Source of the DNA: Acidimicrobiia bacterium | GTDB taxonomy: Bacteria; Actinomycetota; Acidimicrobiia; Spongiisociales; ZC4RG35 | Reading direction: 5' to 3' | DNA length: 43,337 nt | Assembly: GCA_017577575.1 (NCBI GenBank) | Contig: PKRG01000024.1 | Coordinates: 1 to 43,337 of the forward strand | Shown here: piece after piece, positions 25,237 to 36,260 of the stretch | Numbering within the stretch: position 1 is the stretch's first letter | How the letters are laid out: each line of letters starts with the position of its first letter | Position numbers and translations under genes: made by a program | The notes under the pieces: generated by a model | What the model was told of the DNA's origin: nothing | What the model saw: the letters and a program-made list of their open reading frames with translations, nothing else | Database searches by the model: none

Positions 25237-26129
25237 CCTTCACGATCCCCGACTCCCTCGACGGGGAACGCCTCGACAAGGCCGTGTCGGTCCTCGGCGA
25301 GATGTCGCGGGCGGTGGCCCGGCAGATCATCGACGACAAGCAGGCGGTCCTGGACGGCGAGACCCCTCCCGCCCGTCACCGGGTCAGCGCCGGCCAGGTC
25401 CTGTCGTTCCCGGCCCCGCCGGAGGCGGAAGGGATCCAACCCGAGGAGGTCGACTTCGCCGTCGTCTACGAGGACGACGACGTGATCGTCGTCGACAAGC
25501 CCGCCGGCCTCGTCGTCCACCCCGGGGCGGGACACGACCGCGGGACGCTCGTCGCCGGCCTCCTGCAGCGACACCCCGAGATCGCAGACGTCGGCGTTCC
25601 GGCGCGGCCGGGCATCGTCCACCGCCTCGACCGCGACACGTCGGGGCTGCTGGTGGCCGCTCTCTCGGCGACCGGATACGAAGGCCTGCGCCGGCAGGTG
25701 TCCGAGCGGACGATGGAACGCGAGTACCTGGCGCTGGTCGACGGGCTCTTCGAGGTCCCCACCGGGACCATCGACGCCCCGATCGCCCGCGACCCCAACC
25801 GGCCCACACGCCGCCGCGTCGACCCGGCCGGGCGCCCCGCCCGCACCCACTACCGGGTGGAGCGGGCGTTCCCGGAGTCGAGGATGTCGCTCCTCGCCGT
25901 CCGCCTGGAGACCGGCCGCACCCACCAGATCCGGGTCCACCTGGCGGCCATCGGCCATCCGCTGGCCGGTGACCGGACCTACCGGCCCGGGCCCGACCGG
26001 GTGAAGGTCCCCCGCCTGTTCCTCCACGCCACCCGCCTGGCCTTCTCCCATCCCCGGACGGGGGAGGAGATGGCGTTCGAGTCACCGCTCCCCGCCGACC
26101 TCGCCGCCGCCCTCGAGCGGATCCGCTGA
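25221..26129 (+). CDS. RluA/RluD family 23S rRNA pseudouridine synthase
   Basis: 302 aa. An N-terminal S4-like RNA-binding domain (residues about 12-62, LDGERLDKAVSVL) precedes the catalytic domain with HRLDRDTSGLL (134-144), where Asp137 is the conserved catalytic residue. Further motifs: DKPAGLVVHPG, ALVDG and GRTHQIRVHLAAIGHPLAGD. The domain arrangement fits RluD, which modifies helix 69 of 23S rRNA, but sequence alone does not fix the target. The lspA-rluD order is common. Confidence 0.94.
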   Translation: MGERLTFTIPDSLDGERLDKAVSVLGEMSRAVARQIIDDKQAVLDGETPPARHRVSAGQVLSFPAPPEAEGIQPEEVDFAVVYEDDDVIVVDKPAGLVVHPGAGHDRGTLVAGLLQRHPEIADVGVPARPGIVHRLDRDTSGLLVAALSATGYEGLRRQVSERTMEREYLALVDGLFEVPTGTIDAPIARDPNRPTRRRVDPAGRPARTHYRVERAFPESRMSLLAVRLETGRTHQIRVHLAAIGHPLAGDRTYRPGPDRVKVPRLFLHATRLAFSHPRTGEEMAFESPLPADLAAALERIR

Positions 26130-26171
26130 CCCGCCTTCTCGTGGATCCGCACGGCCATTACCGTGCAGGGG

Positions 26172-27005
26172 GTGACCCCCGACTCGCCCGTCGAGCCCGC
26201 CACCCGGGTCTGCTACCGGCACCCGGAGCGGGAGACCCGTCTCTCGTGCTCCCGATGCGGTCGGCCGATCTGTGCATCGTGTTCGATCGACGCCGCCGTC
26301 GGCCAGCGCTGCCCCCAGTGCGTAGGTGAGCTGGGGCGCCAGGCCGAGATACCGGTGCCGCCTCCGCGCCCGCGGGCGCGGAGGGCCGGCCTCGGCCTCC
26401 CTCCGGTCACGCGGGGGATCCTCGTCGTCACCGTCCTCACGTACTTCCTGCAGGGGAGCGTGGGCGATCTCCTCGTCCATCACAGCGGCCTGGTCGCCCG
26501 CGGCGAGTTCTGGCGGATCTTCACCACCGCCCTCCTGCACGCCTCGTTCACCCACATCGCCTTGAACATGTGGGCGCTGTACGTCCTCGGCCCGCAGGTG
26601 GAGAGAGGGGTGGGCTCGAAGGCGTTCCTCGCCCTCTACCTGGCCTCGGCGGGCATGGGGGGTGTCGCCGCCCAACTGCTCACACCCGGCGTTTTCACCG
26701 CGGTGGGGGCGTCCGGGGCGATATTCGGCCTGTTCGGCGTGTGGCTCAACCTGGCGGTGCGGCGCCGCAACACGGCGTGGGGGAGGTCGCTCCTCAGCCA
26801 GCTCGGCCTGATCCTGCTCGTCAACGCGGCGCTGCCGATCCTCTTCCCCCGCATCTCCTGGCAGGCCCACCTCGGCGGGTTCATCGCCGGTTTCCTCATC
26901 GGAGAGCTGTGGTCCCGGGTGAAAGGCCCGCGAGCCGAGGCGGCCCGCGCTCTGATCGCGGCGGCGGTGGCGGTAGTCGCGGCGGCAATCGTCCTCGTCG
27001 TCTGA
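26172..27005 (+). CDS. Rhomboid family intramembrane serine protease with N-terminal zinc finger
   Basis: 277 aa from the GTG at 26172. A GTG at 26163 is also in frame. I prefer 26172 because TACCGT (26159-26164) ends 7 nt before it and no ribosome binding site serves 26163. The N-terminus has a B-box-like zinc finger (CYRHPERETRLSCSRCGR, then CASC and CPQC; residues 14-50). Six or more membrane helices follow. The catalytic dyad is Ser181 in GASGAIFG and His233 in WQAHLGGF, and HIALN (128-132) supplies the oxyanion-hole Asn. The substrate is unknown. Confidence 0.92.
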   Translation: MTPDSPVEPATRVCYRHPERETRLSCSRCGRPICASCSIDAAVGQRCPQCVGELGRQAEIPVPPPRPRARRAGLGLPPVTRGILVVTVLTYFLQGSVGDLLVHHSGLVARGEFWRIFTTALLHASFTHIALNMWALYVLGPQVERGVGSKAFLALYLASAGMGGVAAQLLTPGVFTAVGASGAIFGLFGVWLNLAVRRRNTAWGRSLLSQLGLILLVNAALPILFPRISWQAHLGGFIAGFLIGELWSRVKGPRAEAARALIAAAVAVVAAAIVLVV

Positions 27006-27019
27006 GGCCTTCGGGGCCG

Positions 27020-27418
27020 TCACCGCTCCCGCGGGTCGTACGAGCCGAAGCTCCACACGAACCCGAACGGGTCCTTGGCCACGTAGGTGATGCCTCCGTA
27101 GTCCTGCTCGGCAGGCTCCATGACGATCTCCGCCCCGGCGGCCCGAGCCCGCTCGGCGTGGGCCAGCGGGTCCTCGACGACGACGTAGGTGCCCGACGTC
27201 GGGAGGGCACCCTCCTCGGGAGCACCGAACAGCCGCCCGTAGGCGTCGTCGGAGCTGGTGCCGATCATCACGAGCCCCTCCCCGAGGGCGAGCTCGGCGT
27301 AGGTGAGGCGCCCGTCGGTCTCGTAGACGGAGCGGGGCTCGAATCCGAATGCCTTCGTCAGGAACTCGACGGCGGCGCCGGCGTCTGCATAGCGAATCGT
27401 GGGTATGACGTTGCCCAA
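27020..27418 (-). CDS. VOC superfamily (glyoxalase/PhnB-like) protein
   Basis: 132 aa with the vicinal oxygen chelate fold: VIPTIRYADAGAAVEFLTKAFGFEP at the N-terminus and ITYVAKDPFGFVWSFGSYDP at the C-terminus. The superfamily includes glyoxalases, dioxygenases and drug-binding proteins. The substrate cannot be told. The start is a TTG with AAGGAG 6 nt upstream. It lies 69 nt behind an AraC regulator on the same strand and is probably its target or operon partner. Confidence 0.88.
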   Translation of the reverse strand: MGNVIPTIRYADAGAAVEFLTKAFGFEPRSVYETDGRLTYAELALGEGLVMIGTSSDDAYGRLFGAPEEGALPTSGTYVVVEDPLAHAERARAAGAEIVMEPAEQDYGGITYVAKDPFGFVWSFGSYDPRER

Positions 27419-27487
27419 GGGGGTCTCCTTCGGTCGGATGGCATCGAACCTACGGGAGCCAGGGCGATCCGTCTTGGAAGAATGTGA

Positions 27488-28312
27488 TCAACCGGGCGCG
27501 AACGAGCCAGGGCTGCGCCCGGTGAACTCCCGGAAGTCGCAGTTCATGTGGGCTTGGTCGGAATAGCCGGCGGCCGCGGCGATCTCCGCCAACGGCCGTC
27601 CTGACCGTCTCACCATGTCGAGGGCGAGGCGGAAGCGCACCATGCGGGACAGGAGCTTGGGGGAGGCGCCCAGCTCCTCTCGCATGCGCCGGCCGAGATG
27701 GTGACGGCTCCAGCCGCATTCTCGGGCGAGATCCTCGACGGGCGACCGTCCCCGTCCCGCCACGATCGACTCCCAGGCCATCTCCACCTCGGGGCTCGGG
27801 CGGGGGGCGTCGTCGAACCACGCCAGCAGGACCTGCTCTGCCTGCTCCAGCCTCTCCTCCCACGAGGAGGCGTTGCCGACTCGCTCGACGAGCCGGCGGC
27901 CACGCCCGTCGAGCGTGGCATCGAGCGACTCGGCGCGCCCGGCGAGCTCGCCGACGCCGCCGCCGAGGAGCCCGAACGCCCCCAACGGCGTCAGGTTGAC
28001 CTGGATCCCACAGAACGCCGTCGCCTCCACCCGCACCACCCGGCGGTGGATCCCGGCCAGGAAGGAATCCACTACGGTCGGGCGGGCGCCGGGAGGCGAG
28101 ATGGAATGGTGGCCTTCCAGGCTGACGACGAGGGGGAGCACGTGAGTGGCAGTAGCCCAGAACCCACCCGGAGACGGCACCCGCTGGGTGTAGCCGTGGT
28201 ACGAGGCGACGTATCTAGCCAGCGCAGGGTGGAGGGGCCGAACGTGGCTCGTCCAGGATCCGTTGTCGTCGTCGGCGACCTCGCGGGCGGCCAGTTCGGG
28301 CACGCCTGCCAC
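27488..28312 (-). CDS. AraC family transcriptional regulator
   Basis: 274 aa. The C-terminal third (about 180-270) carries two helix-turn-helix units: VEDLARECGWSRHHLGRRM and PLAEIAAAAGYSDQAHMNCDF. The latter is the classic AraC second helix region, followed by FTGRSPGSFAPG. The N-terminal half probably senses a ligand but shows no recognisable domain. GTG start. It is divergent from dnaE, with 71 bp between the starts, and lies upstream of a VOC gene. Confidence 0.93.
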   Translation of the reverse strand: MAGVPELAAREVADDDNGSWTSHVRPLHPALARYVASYHGYTQRVPSPGGFWATATHVLPLVVSLEGHHSISPPGARPTVVDSFLAGIHRRVVRVEATAFCGIQVNLTPLGAFGLLGGGVGELAGRAESLDATLDGRGRRLVERVGNASSWEERLEQAEQVLLAWFDDAPRPSPEVEMAWESIVAGRGRSPVEDLARECGWSRHHLGRRMREELGASPKLLSRMVRFRLALDMVRRSGRPLAEIAAAAGYSDQAHMNCDFREFTGRSPGSFAPG

Positions 28313-28383
28313 CCTACTCCCGGCAGGCGGGGGAGGTCGCGCTGGGGGTCGCCAACCGGCTCCGCCGCGCGACTACGATCCGA

Positions 28384-31890
<3,507 letters not shown>

Positions 31891-31927
31891 GCCGCTGACA
31901 TCCCCAGCCGATCGCCGCGACCCCGCG

Positions 31928-31983
31928 AGTGACTAGTCCCTTCGGTAGATTTTTTCTTCAAGTTTCGTAGTCACTTCTACCGA
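31928..31983 (+). promoter_or_regulatory. Interleaved inverted repeats in the leader of the metallopeptidase gene
   Basis: AGTGACTA (31928-31935) is complementary to TAGTCACT (31968-31975), and TCGGTAGA (31942-31949) to TCTACCGA (31976-31983). The order a-b-a'-b' means the two 8-bp stems cross each other. A T-run (31950-31955) sits between them. The region is strikingly A/T-rich for this genome and ends next to the G-run that serves the next gene. It may be a two-state leader, a dnaE 3' end signal or overlapping operators. Confidence 0.5.
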
Positions 31984-31993
31984 TAGGGGGTAG

Positions 31994-32629
31994 GTGCGGG
32001 GAGTGCGAATCGTTGCGGGCTTGGTCCTCACCTTCTTCTCGTTGGCCGCGCCGGCAGCCGGACTGGCGGTCTCCGACCACGTATCGGTCATGCGCTGGCC
32101 GGCGAACATCGAGGTCGTCGGCCTGTCCCACACCGACGCCGCCCAGGTCGAGGAGCTGTGGAGCGAGTTCGTCGCCGGCATCCCCGCCCACGCCTCCTGC
32201 CTGTTGGCGTCGCCGCCCCGGATCGTCGCCAAACCGGACATGGGCCCCCGGGCCGCCTACGCCCCCTCGTCGGCGACGCTGTACGTGAAGCCAGGAGACC
32301 TGCCCCGCCTGGTGGTGTTCCACGAGCTGGCCCACCACCTCGACTTCACCTGCGGAGCCTCCGAGGTCCTCGGCGAGGAGTTCCGCGCCGCCCAGGGCAT
32401 CGCCGCCGCCAAGCCCTGGTGGAAGGACGGCGACCCGGTCACCTGGCCCGCCGAGTACTTCGCCAACGCTGTCGCCATGGCCCTCGGCGAGCAGAGCCGG
32501 CATCGGGTCACGCCCGAGGCCCTCGCCGTGGTCGAGGACTGGCTCGGACGTGGCGAAGCCGAGCCGCCCGCCCCGCTTCCGGTGTTCGTGGTGGGCCAGC
32601 ACGCCCTGGCGATGCCGCTCGTCAGCTGA
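31994..32629 (+). CDS. Putative secreted zinc metallopeptidase
   Basis: 211 aa. A signal peptide is likely (residues about 4-25, RIVAGLVLTFFSLAAPAAG). The mature part carries HELAH (110-114) and a downstream acidic residue in PAEYF (Glu154), the arrangement of a gluzincin-like zinc site. Two cysteines (69 and 120) could form a disulfide. No substrate or named family was recognised. GTG at 31994 or 32003 may be the start; both leave the signal peptide intact. It is convergent with the ATPase operon, and the two stop codons abut directly (TGA then TCA at 32627-32632). Confidence 0.78.
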   Translation: MRGVRIVAGLVLTFFSLAAPAAGLAVSDHVSVMRWPANIEVVGLSHTDAAQVEELWSEFVAGIPAHASCLLASPPRIVAKPDMGPRAAYAPSSATLYVKPGDLPRLVVFHELAHHLDFTCGASEVLGEEFRAAQGIAAAKPWWKDGDPVTWPAEYFANAVAMALGEQSRHRVTPEALAVVEDWLGRGEAEPPAPLPVFVVGQHALAMPLVS

Positions 32630-33649
32630 TCACCACAGCCGGGGGAGCCCGTCGGCGGATTCGATCAGCTCCGCCAGGGAATCCAGGTCCGTGGGCGGAC
32701 GCCGCTGCCAGGGCACCGTGACGATCGCCACCCGGTAGCGCTCCCCGAGCTCCCGGCGCGCCGACCTCTGCTTCTGCGCCTCCACTCCCCAGCGGATCAG
32801 GTTGGTGGCGAGGGCGGCGTCGGTGCCGCGGGGAGGCTTGGCGTCGATCCACGACTCCGGGAGGCTGCGGTTGAAGAACACCGCCGCCGGTCGGGACGCC
32901 ACCTCGGGGAGGGCGTGGAAGAACCGCACCGCCTCCCGCATCGGCGCCGGATCCGACGTGGTCACCACGACGGTCGTGGCCCGCTTCATGTGACGTTCGA
33001 TCTGGCGGCCCCGCTTCGCCACTCCGTCGTAGGTGGTGCGAAGGTCCATGAAGAACTCGGCGATCCGCTCCAGGAGATTGGACCCCAGGACCTGGTCGGC
33101 GAGGCGCAGCACCGGCTTGGCGGTCCGGTCGAAGAGGAACCGGCGGCCCGGGAGCCGGGCTCCGGTGAGCCACCGCAGCAGCCGGCCGCCCACCAGGTCG
33201 GCCATCTTGGCCGGGGCGGTGAAGAAGTCGATGCCGCCGGCGGCGGGCGGGGTGTCGATGACGACCAGGTCCCACGCCCGGGCGTCGATGTAGGTAGCGG
33301 CCTGCTCGGCGGCGGCGAACGACTGCGATGCCGGGAAGTGGGAGGTGGCGGCTTCGAAGAACTCGTTGCCGATCAGCCGCTCGGCCACCTCCGGGTCGGT
33401 GTGGCGCCGCACCACCTCCTGCCAGGAGGCGGTGGCGTCGAGCATCGCCACCCACAGGCCTTCTTCCTCGGGGTGCGGCTCGGGCTCGTTGCCGATGGCG
33501 ATGCCGAGCGCCGTGCTGAGCCGCTGCGCCGGGTCGACGGTGAGGACGAGGGTGCGCAGCCCCGAGCGGGCGGCGGTGACCGCCAGCGCCGCCGAGATCG
33601 TGGTCTTGCCGACGCCTCCGGCGCCGGTGACCACCAGCGCCCGGGTCAC
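32630..33649 (-). CDS. Get3/ArsA-family ATPase, second of a pair
   Basis: 339 aa. The P-loop is GAGGVGKTT (9-17), followed by LTVDPAQRLSTALGI and the switch segment VIDTPPAAGG (shortened DTPP form). The family includes arsenite-pump ATPases and Get3, which delivers tail-anchored proteins. M. tuberculosis has a matching adjacent pair (Rv3679-Rv3680, described as Get3-like BagA/BagB); this one resembles the second member. GTG start in a GTGA overlap with the first ATPase. No ArsB-type pump is nearby. Confidence 0.88.
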   Translation of the reverse strand: MTRALVVTGAGGVGKTTISAALAVTAARSGLRTLVLTVDPAQRLSTALGIAIGNEPEPHPEEEGLWVAMLDATASWQEVVRRHTDPEVAERLIGNEFFEAATSHFPASQSFAAAEQAATYIDARAWDLVVIDTPPAAGGIDFFTAPAKMADLVGGRLLRWLTGARLPGRRFLFDRTAKPVLRLADQVLGSNLLERIAEFFMDLRTTYDGVAKRGRQIERHMKRATTVVVTTSDPAPMREAVRFFHALPEVASRPAAVFFNRSLPESWIDAKPPRGTDAALATNLIRWGVEAQKQRSARRELGERYRVAIVTVPWQRRPPTDLDSLAELIESADGLPRLW

Positions 33650-34491
33650 GAGCTCTCCTCCAGCACATCGGCGAGGCGCTCCGCCACTTCCGCCGGGGTG
33701 TGGGTGCCGAACAGGTAAGGGAGGGCCAGTTCGACCGGCAGGTGCCCGAGCCACTGCTGCTGTTCCTCCCACAGCGACTGGTGCAGAGCGGCCGCCTCCG
33801 CCACCGGGCCGTCCCGGCCCGGCACCTCCGCATCCAGCGGCGGCAGCACCCGGTTGGCGACGACGGACAGCGACCCGACGAGCTGTTCGGCTTCGACCCA
33901 GGCGATCGTCTCCTCCGTCTCCACCACCGGAAGCTCCTCGGGGAGGGTCACCAGCACGAGCCGTGTCCGGTCGGGGTCCGAGAGGATCTGTTCCATCCAC
34001 TCGACCTGGTCGAGGATCCGTCCGCTGGCCACCAGCTCCCGCACCGTCCGCGCTGCCCGCAGGTAGCTCCCGATCTGGCCGGTGGGGGCGGCGTCGGCGA
34101 CGACGAGGTCCCACACCCCGCGTTTGACCTCCCACAGCACCTTGCCGATGGTGACCACCTCCCGGATGGCGGGGGCGGTGGAGGCCAGCGTGTCGAAGGC
34201 TCGTGCGGCCGGGCCGATCGTGGCCAGGGCGGGTATGCCGACCTGGACCCGCAGGTACTCGATGAGGGCCTCGGCCCGGTCGATCGTCGAGGCCTCCAGC
34301 CCTTCTCCGATCGGCCGGGGCTGGAAGGCGAGGTCGGGCTCCCCGAGGTGGGCGCCGAGACCGCCGCCGTCGAGCATGTCGATGGCGAGGACCCTCTCCC
34401 CGCGGCGGCGGGCCGCCAGGGCGTATGCGGCCGCTACCGCCGACTTGCCGACTCCTCCCTTGCCGGAGACCAGAACGAGCCGGCTGCTCAC
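33646..34491 (-). CDS. Get3/ArsA-family ATPase, first of a pair
   Basis: 281 aa. A deviant Walker A, GKGGVGKS (10-17), is followed by LAIDMLDGGGLG and the Walker B-like LVVADAAPTGQIGSYL. It lacks the VDPA segment seen in its partner, so the two are not simple duplicates and may form a heterodimer as proposed for the mycobacterial pair. GTG start just after the stop of the 72-aa gene. Soluble; no membrane helix. Confidence 0.87.
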   Translation of the reverse strand: MSSRLVLVSGKGGVGKSAVAAAYALAARRRGERVLAIDMLDGGGLGAHLGEPDLAFQPRPIGEGLEASTIDRAEALIEYLRVQVGIPALATIGPAARAFDTLASTAPAIREVVTIGKVLWEVKRGVWDLVVADAAPTGQIGSYLRAARTVRELVASGRILDQVEWMEQILSDPDRTRLVLVTLPEELPVVETEETIAWVEAEQLVGSLSVVANRVLPPLDAEVPGRDGPVAEAAALHQSLWEEQQQWLGHLPVELALPYLFGTHTPAEVAERLADVLEESS

Positions 34492-34492
34492 A

Positions 34493-34711
34493 TCATCCGT
34501 TGGGACGGAGAGGGATGCGGAGAACCAGGTGATCGTCTTCCACCGACCACTTGGCGGCGGCGATGAGGGAGAAGTCGGTGAAGTCGATCTCCTTCTGCTC
34601 CAGGAACATCCTCCGCTCCGGCCCGGCCACCGGCGGCAGCGGCCGGTCCTTCACGGCTTCGGCCCGCTCCGCGAAGCGGGCGATCATCGCATCGACGTCG
34701 AACTCAGCCAT
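34493..34711 (-). CDS. Small protein upstream of the ATPase pair (72 aa)
   Basis: 72 aa, acidic N-terminus (MAEFDVDAMIARFAERAEAV) and a C-terminal half with DFTDFSLIAAAKWSVEDDHLVLRIPL. No membrane helix or metal motif. It is the first gene of the three-gene minus operon, and its stop is 1 nt from the next start. A small gene also sits before the mycobacterial pair, so it may be a functional partner. That is an inference from position. I do not recognise a domain. Confidence 0.8.
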   Translation of the reverse strand: MAEFDVDAMIARFAERAEAVKDRPLPPVAGPERRMFLEQKEIDFTDFSLIAAAKWSVEDDHLVLRIPLRPNG

Positions 34712-34805
34712 CCAACAAACCCCGTTCGGTCGGTCGTCTCAACGTATCACGGCCCCCGGCGATGACCGGAGTCCCGGCCACCACCGATTACCGTTGCCAG
34801 GGTAA

Positions 34806-35135
34806 GTGAAAACAGTCCACCTGCTCCGGCTCATCGTCTACATCCTCATCGGCGCGGCGCTCCTGATCGCAGCCGTGCCCCTGCTCGTCCTCCTCAGCCT
34901 GGTGCAGGGAGGGAGCGGGTTCGGGCTGTGCCCCGAGGGGATCACCAGCTGCCGCAACCCCTACACCGCCGCCCCCGAGCTGACCATGTTCCTGACGGTG
35001 GCGCTGCTCGTCATCGTGGCGGCCATCCGCATCATCACCCGGTACGCCCGCAAGCTGCAGTCCGAGGAGTACAAGGTCAGCTCGCCTCCTTCGGCGGCCG
35101 CCGAGGCTCAGTCGAACGACCGCACCACCAGGTAG
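34806..35135 (+). CDS. Small membrane protein, uncharacterised (109 aa)
   Basis: 109 aa with two membrane helices (about residues 9-33 and 59-77) joined by a loop with Cys42 and Cys49 (CPEGITSC). A cytoplasmic tail follows, ending Ser/Ala-rich. GTG start at 34806; TACCGT lies 11 nt or so upstream and no clear ribosome binding site is present. Its 3' end overlaps the convergent thioesterase gene by 28 bp. Function unknown. Confidence 0.72.
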   Translation: MKTVHLLRLIVYILIGAALLIAAVPLLVLLSLVQGGSGFGLCPEGITSCRNPYTAAPELTMFLTVALLVIVAAIRIITRYARKLQSEEYKVSSPPSAAAEAQSNDRTTR

Positions 35136-35545
35136 AGGCCCTTGCCGGTGACCGCCGGCTCGCCCCGTACCAGGAGCGACCCCGAGCAGCGCAGCCTCCG
35201 GCCCCGCCGCTCATCGACCTTCCCTCTCACCTCCACCTCGTCGGTCACCGTGATCGGGCGGAGGAAGCGCAGCTCCATCGTCCCGGTCACCGTCAGCACC
35301 CTCTCGGCGAGGATCCCCGCCCACACCATGATCTCGTCGAGCACCGTCGCCGCCAGGCCGCCGTGGAGCGTCTCGCCGGCGCCGCCGTGATGGGCGATCG
35401 GCCGGAAGGTCGCCACCGCCTCGTCGCCGTCCATGGCCGCCGGCTCCAGATGCAGGCCGATCGGGTTGTCGGGCCCGCAGGCGAAACATCCCGGGTATTC
35501 GGCCCGGATCCCATCCACGAATGCGGCGGTCTCGGCGTCTAGCAA
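35108..35545 (-). CDS. PaaI-like hotdog-fold thioesterase
   Basis: 145 aa. CFACGPDNPIGLHL (about residues 20-33) and GETLHGGLAATVLDE (about 57-71) are typical of the PaaI/4HBT hotdog family. These proteins hydrolyse acyl-CoA or related thioesters; the substrate here is not evident. TTG start with GGGAG upstream. It diverges from nth (43 bp between starts) and overlaps the convergent small membrane gene. Confidence 0.88.
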   Translation of the reverse strand: MLDAETAAFVDGIRAEYPGCFACGPDNPIGLHLEPAAMDGDEAVATFRPIAHHGGAGETLHGGLAATVLDEIMVWAGILAERVLTVTGTMELRFLRPITVTDEVEVRGKVDERRGRRLRCSGSLLVRGEPAVTGKGLYLVVRSFD

Positions 35546-35588
35546 AGCTGCACTCCCTTCAGACGGTCGGCTCTACCATCGTCGGCCT

Positions 35589-36260
35589 GTGCCTGGATTG
35601 CGAGCAGACGGTACCCGTCCCACCGCCACCGAGAGGGGGCGGGCGCGGGCCATCCTCAACCGGCTGAAGAAGAGATATCCCACCATCCGGACGGCGCTCG
35701 ACTACCGGAACCCGTGGGAGCTGTTGGTGGCGACCGTCCTCTCCGCCCAGACCACCGACGAGAACGTGAACCGGGTGGCGCCGGTCCTCTTCGAGAAGTA
35801 CCCCGGCCCCGCCGAGCTGGCGGAGGCGAACCCCGAAGACGTGGAGCGGATCATCTTCTCCACCGGGTTCTACCGGCAGAAGACGAAGTCGATCATCGCC
35901 CTGGCCGCCGCGGTCGAGGAGATGTACGACGGCGTCGTCCCCGACACGATCGAGGAGCTGGTGAAGCTGCCGGGGGTGGGCCGCAAGACCGCCTCGGTGC
36001 TGCTCGCTGAGGCGTGGAACAAGCCGGCGATCGCCGTCGACACCCACGTGAAGCGGGTCGCCGGTCGGCTGGAGCTCACCCACAACACCGACCCCGACAA
36101 GATCGAACAGGACCTGAAGGCGCTGTTCCCCACCGAGGAGTGGGCGGGTATCTCGATGCGGTTCATCCAGTTCGGGCGCGACGTGTGCACGGCCCGCAAC
36201 CCCAAGTGCGGGTCGTGCGAGCTGCGCCTGTACTGCCCATGGCCCGACAAGCAGGCCTGA
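35589..36260 (+). CDS. nth: Endonuclease III (DNA glycosylase/AP lyase)
   Basis: 223 aa base excision repair enzyme for oxidised pyrimidines. The helix-hairpin-helix LPGVGRKTA holds catalytic Lys133; Asp151 lies in VDTHVKRV. The iron-sulfur cluster ligands are Cys200, 207, 210 and 216 (spacing 6-2-5). I start it at the GTG 35589. The frame is open upstream, but that part is antisense to the thioesterase gene. TACCAT (35574-35579) lies 9 nt before the start, suggesting a leaderless transcript. The stop overlaps the MATE gene by 22 nt. Confidence 0.96.
   Translation: MPGLRADGTRPTATERGRARAILNRLKKRYPTIRTALDYRNPWELLVATVLSAQTTDENVNRVAPVLFEKYPGPAELAEANPEDVERIIFSTGFYRQKTKSIIALAAAVEEMYDGVVPDTIEELVKLPGVGRKTASVLLAEAWNKPAIAVDTHVKRVAGRLELTHNTDPDKIEQDLKALFPTEEWAGISMRFIQFGRDVCTARNPKCGSCELRLYCPWPDKQA

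Noticed and set aside
27004..27020. Intrinsic terminator between the rhomboid and VOC genes
   Set aside because: Only a 4-bp GGCC/GGCC stem without a T-run on either strand.
31928..31983. H-type pseudoknot
   Set aside because: With only 6 nt in the first loop and none in the third, both 8-bp stems could hardly form together; alternative hairpins are more likely.
32630..34491. Arsenic resistance operon
   Set aside because: No ArsB/ACR3 pump, ArsC or ArsR is nearby; the pair fits Get3-like proteins better.
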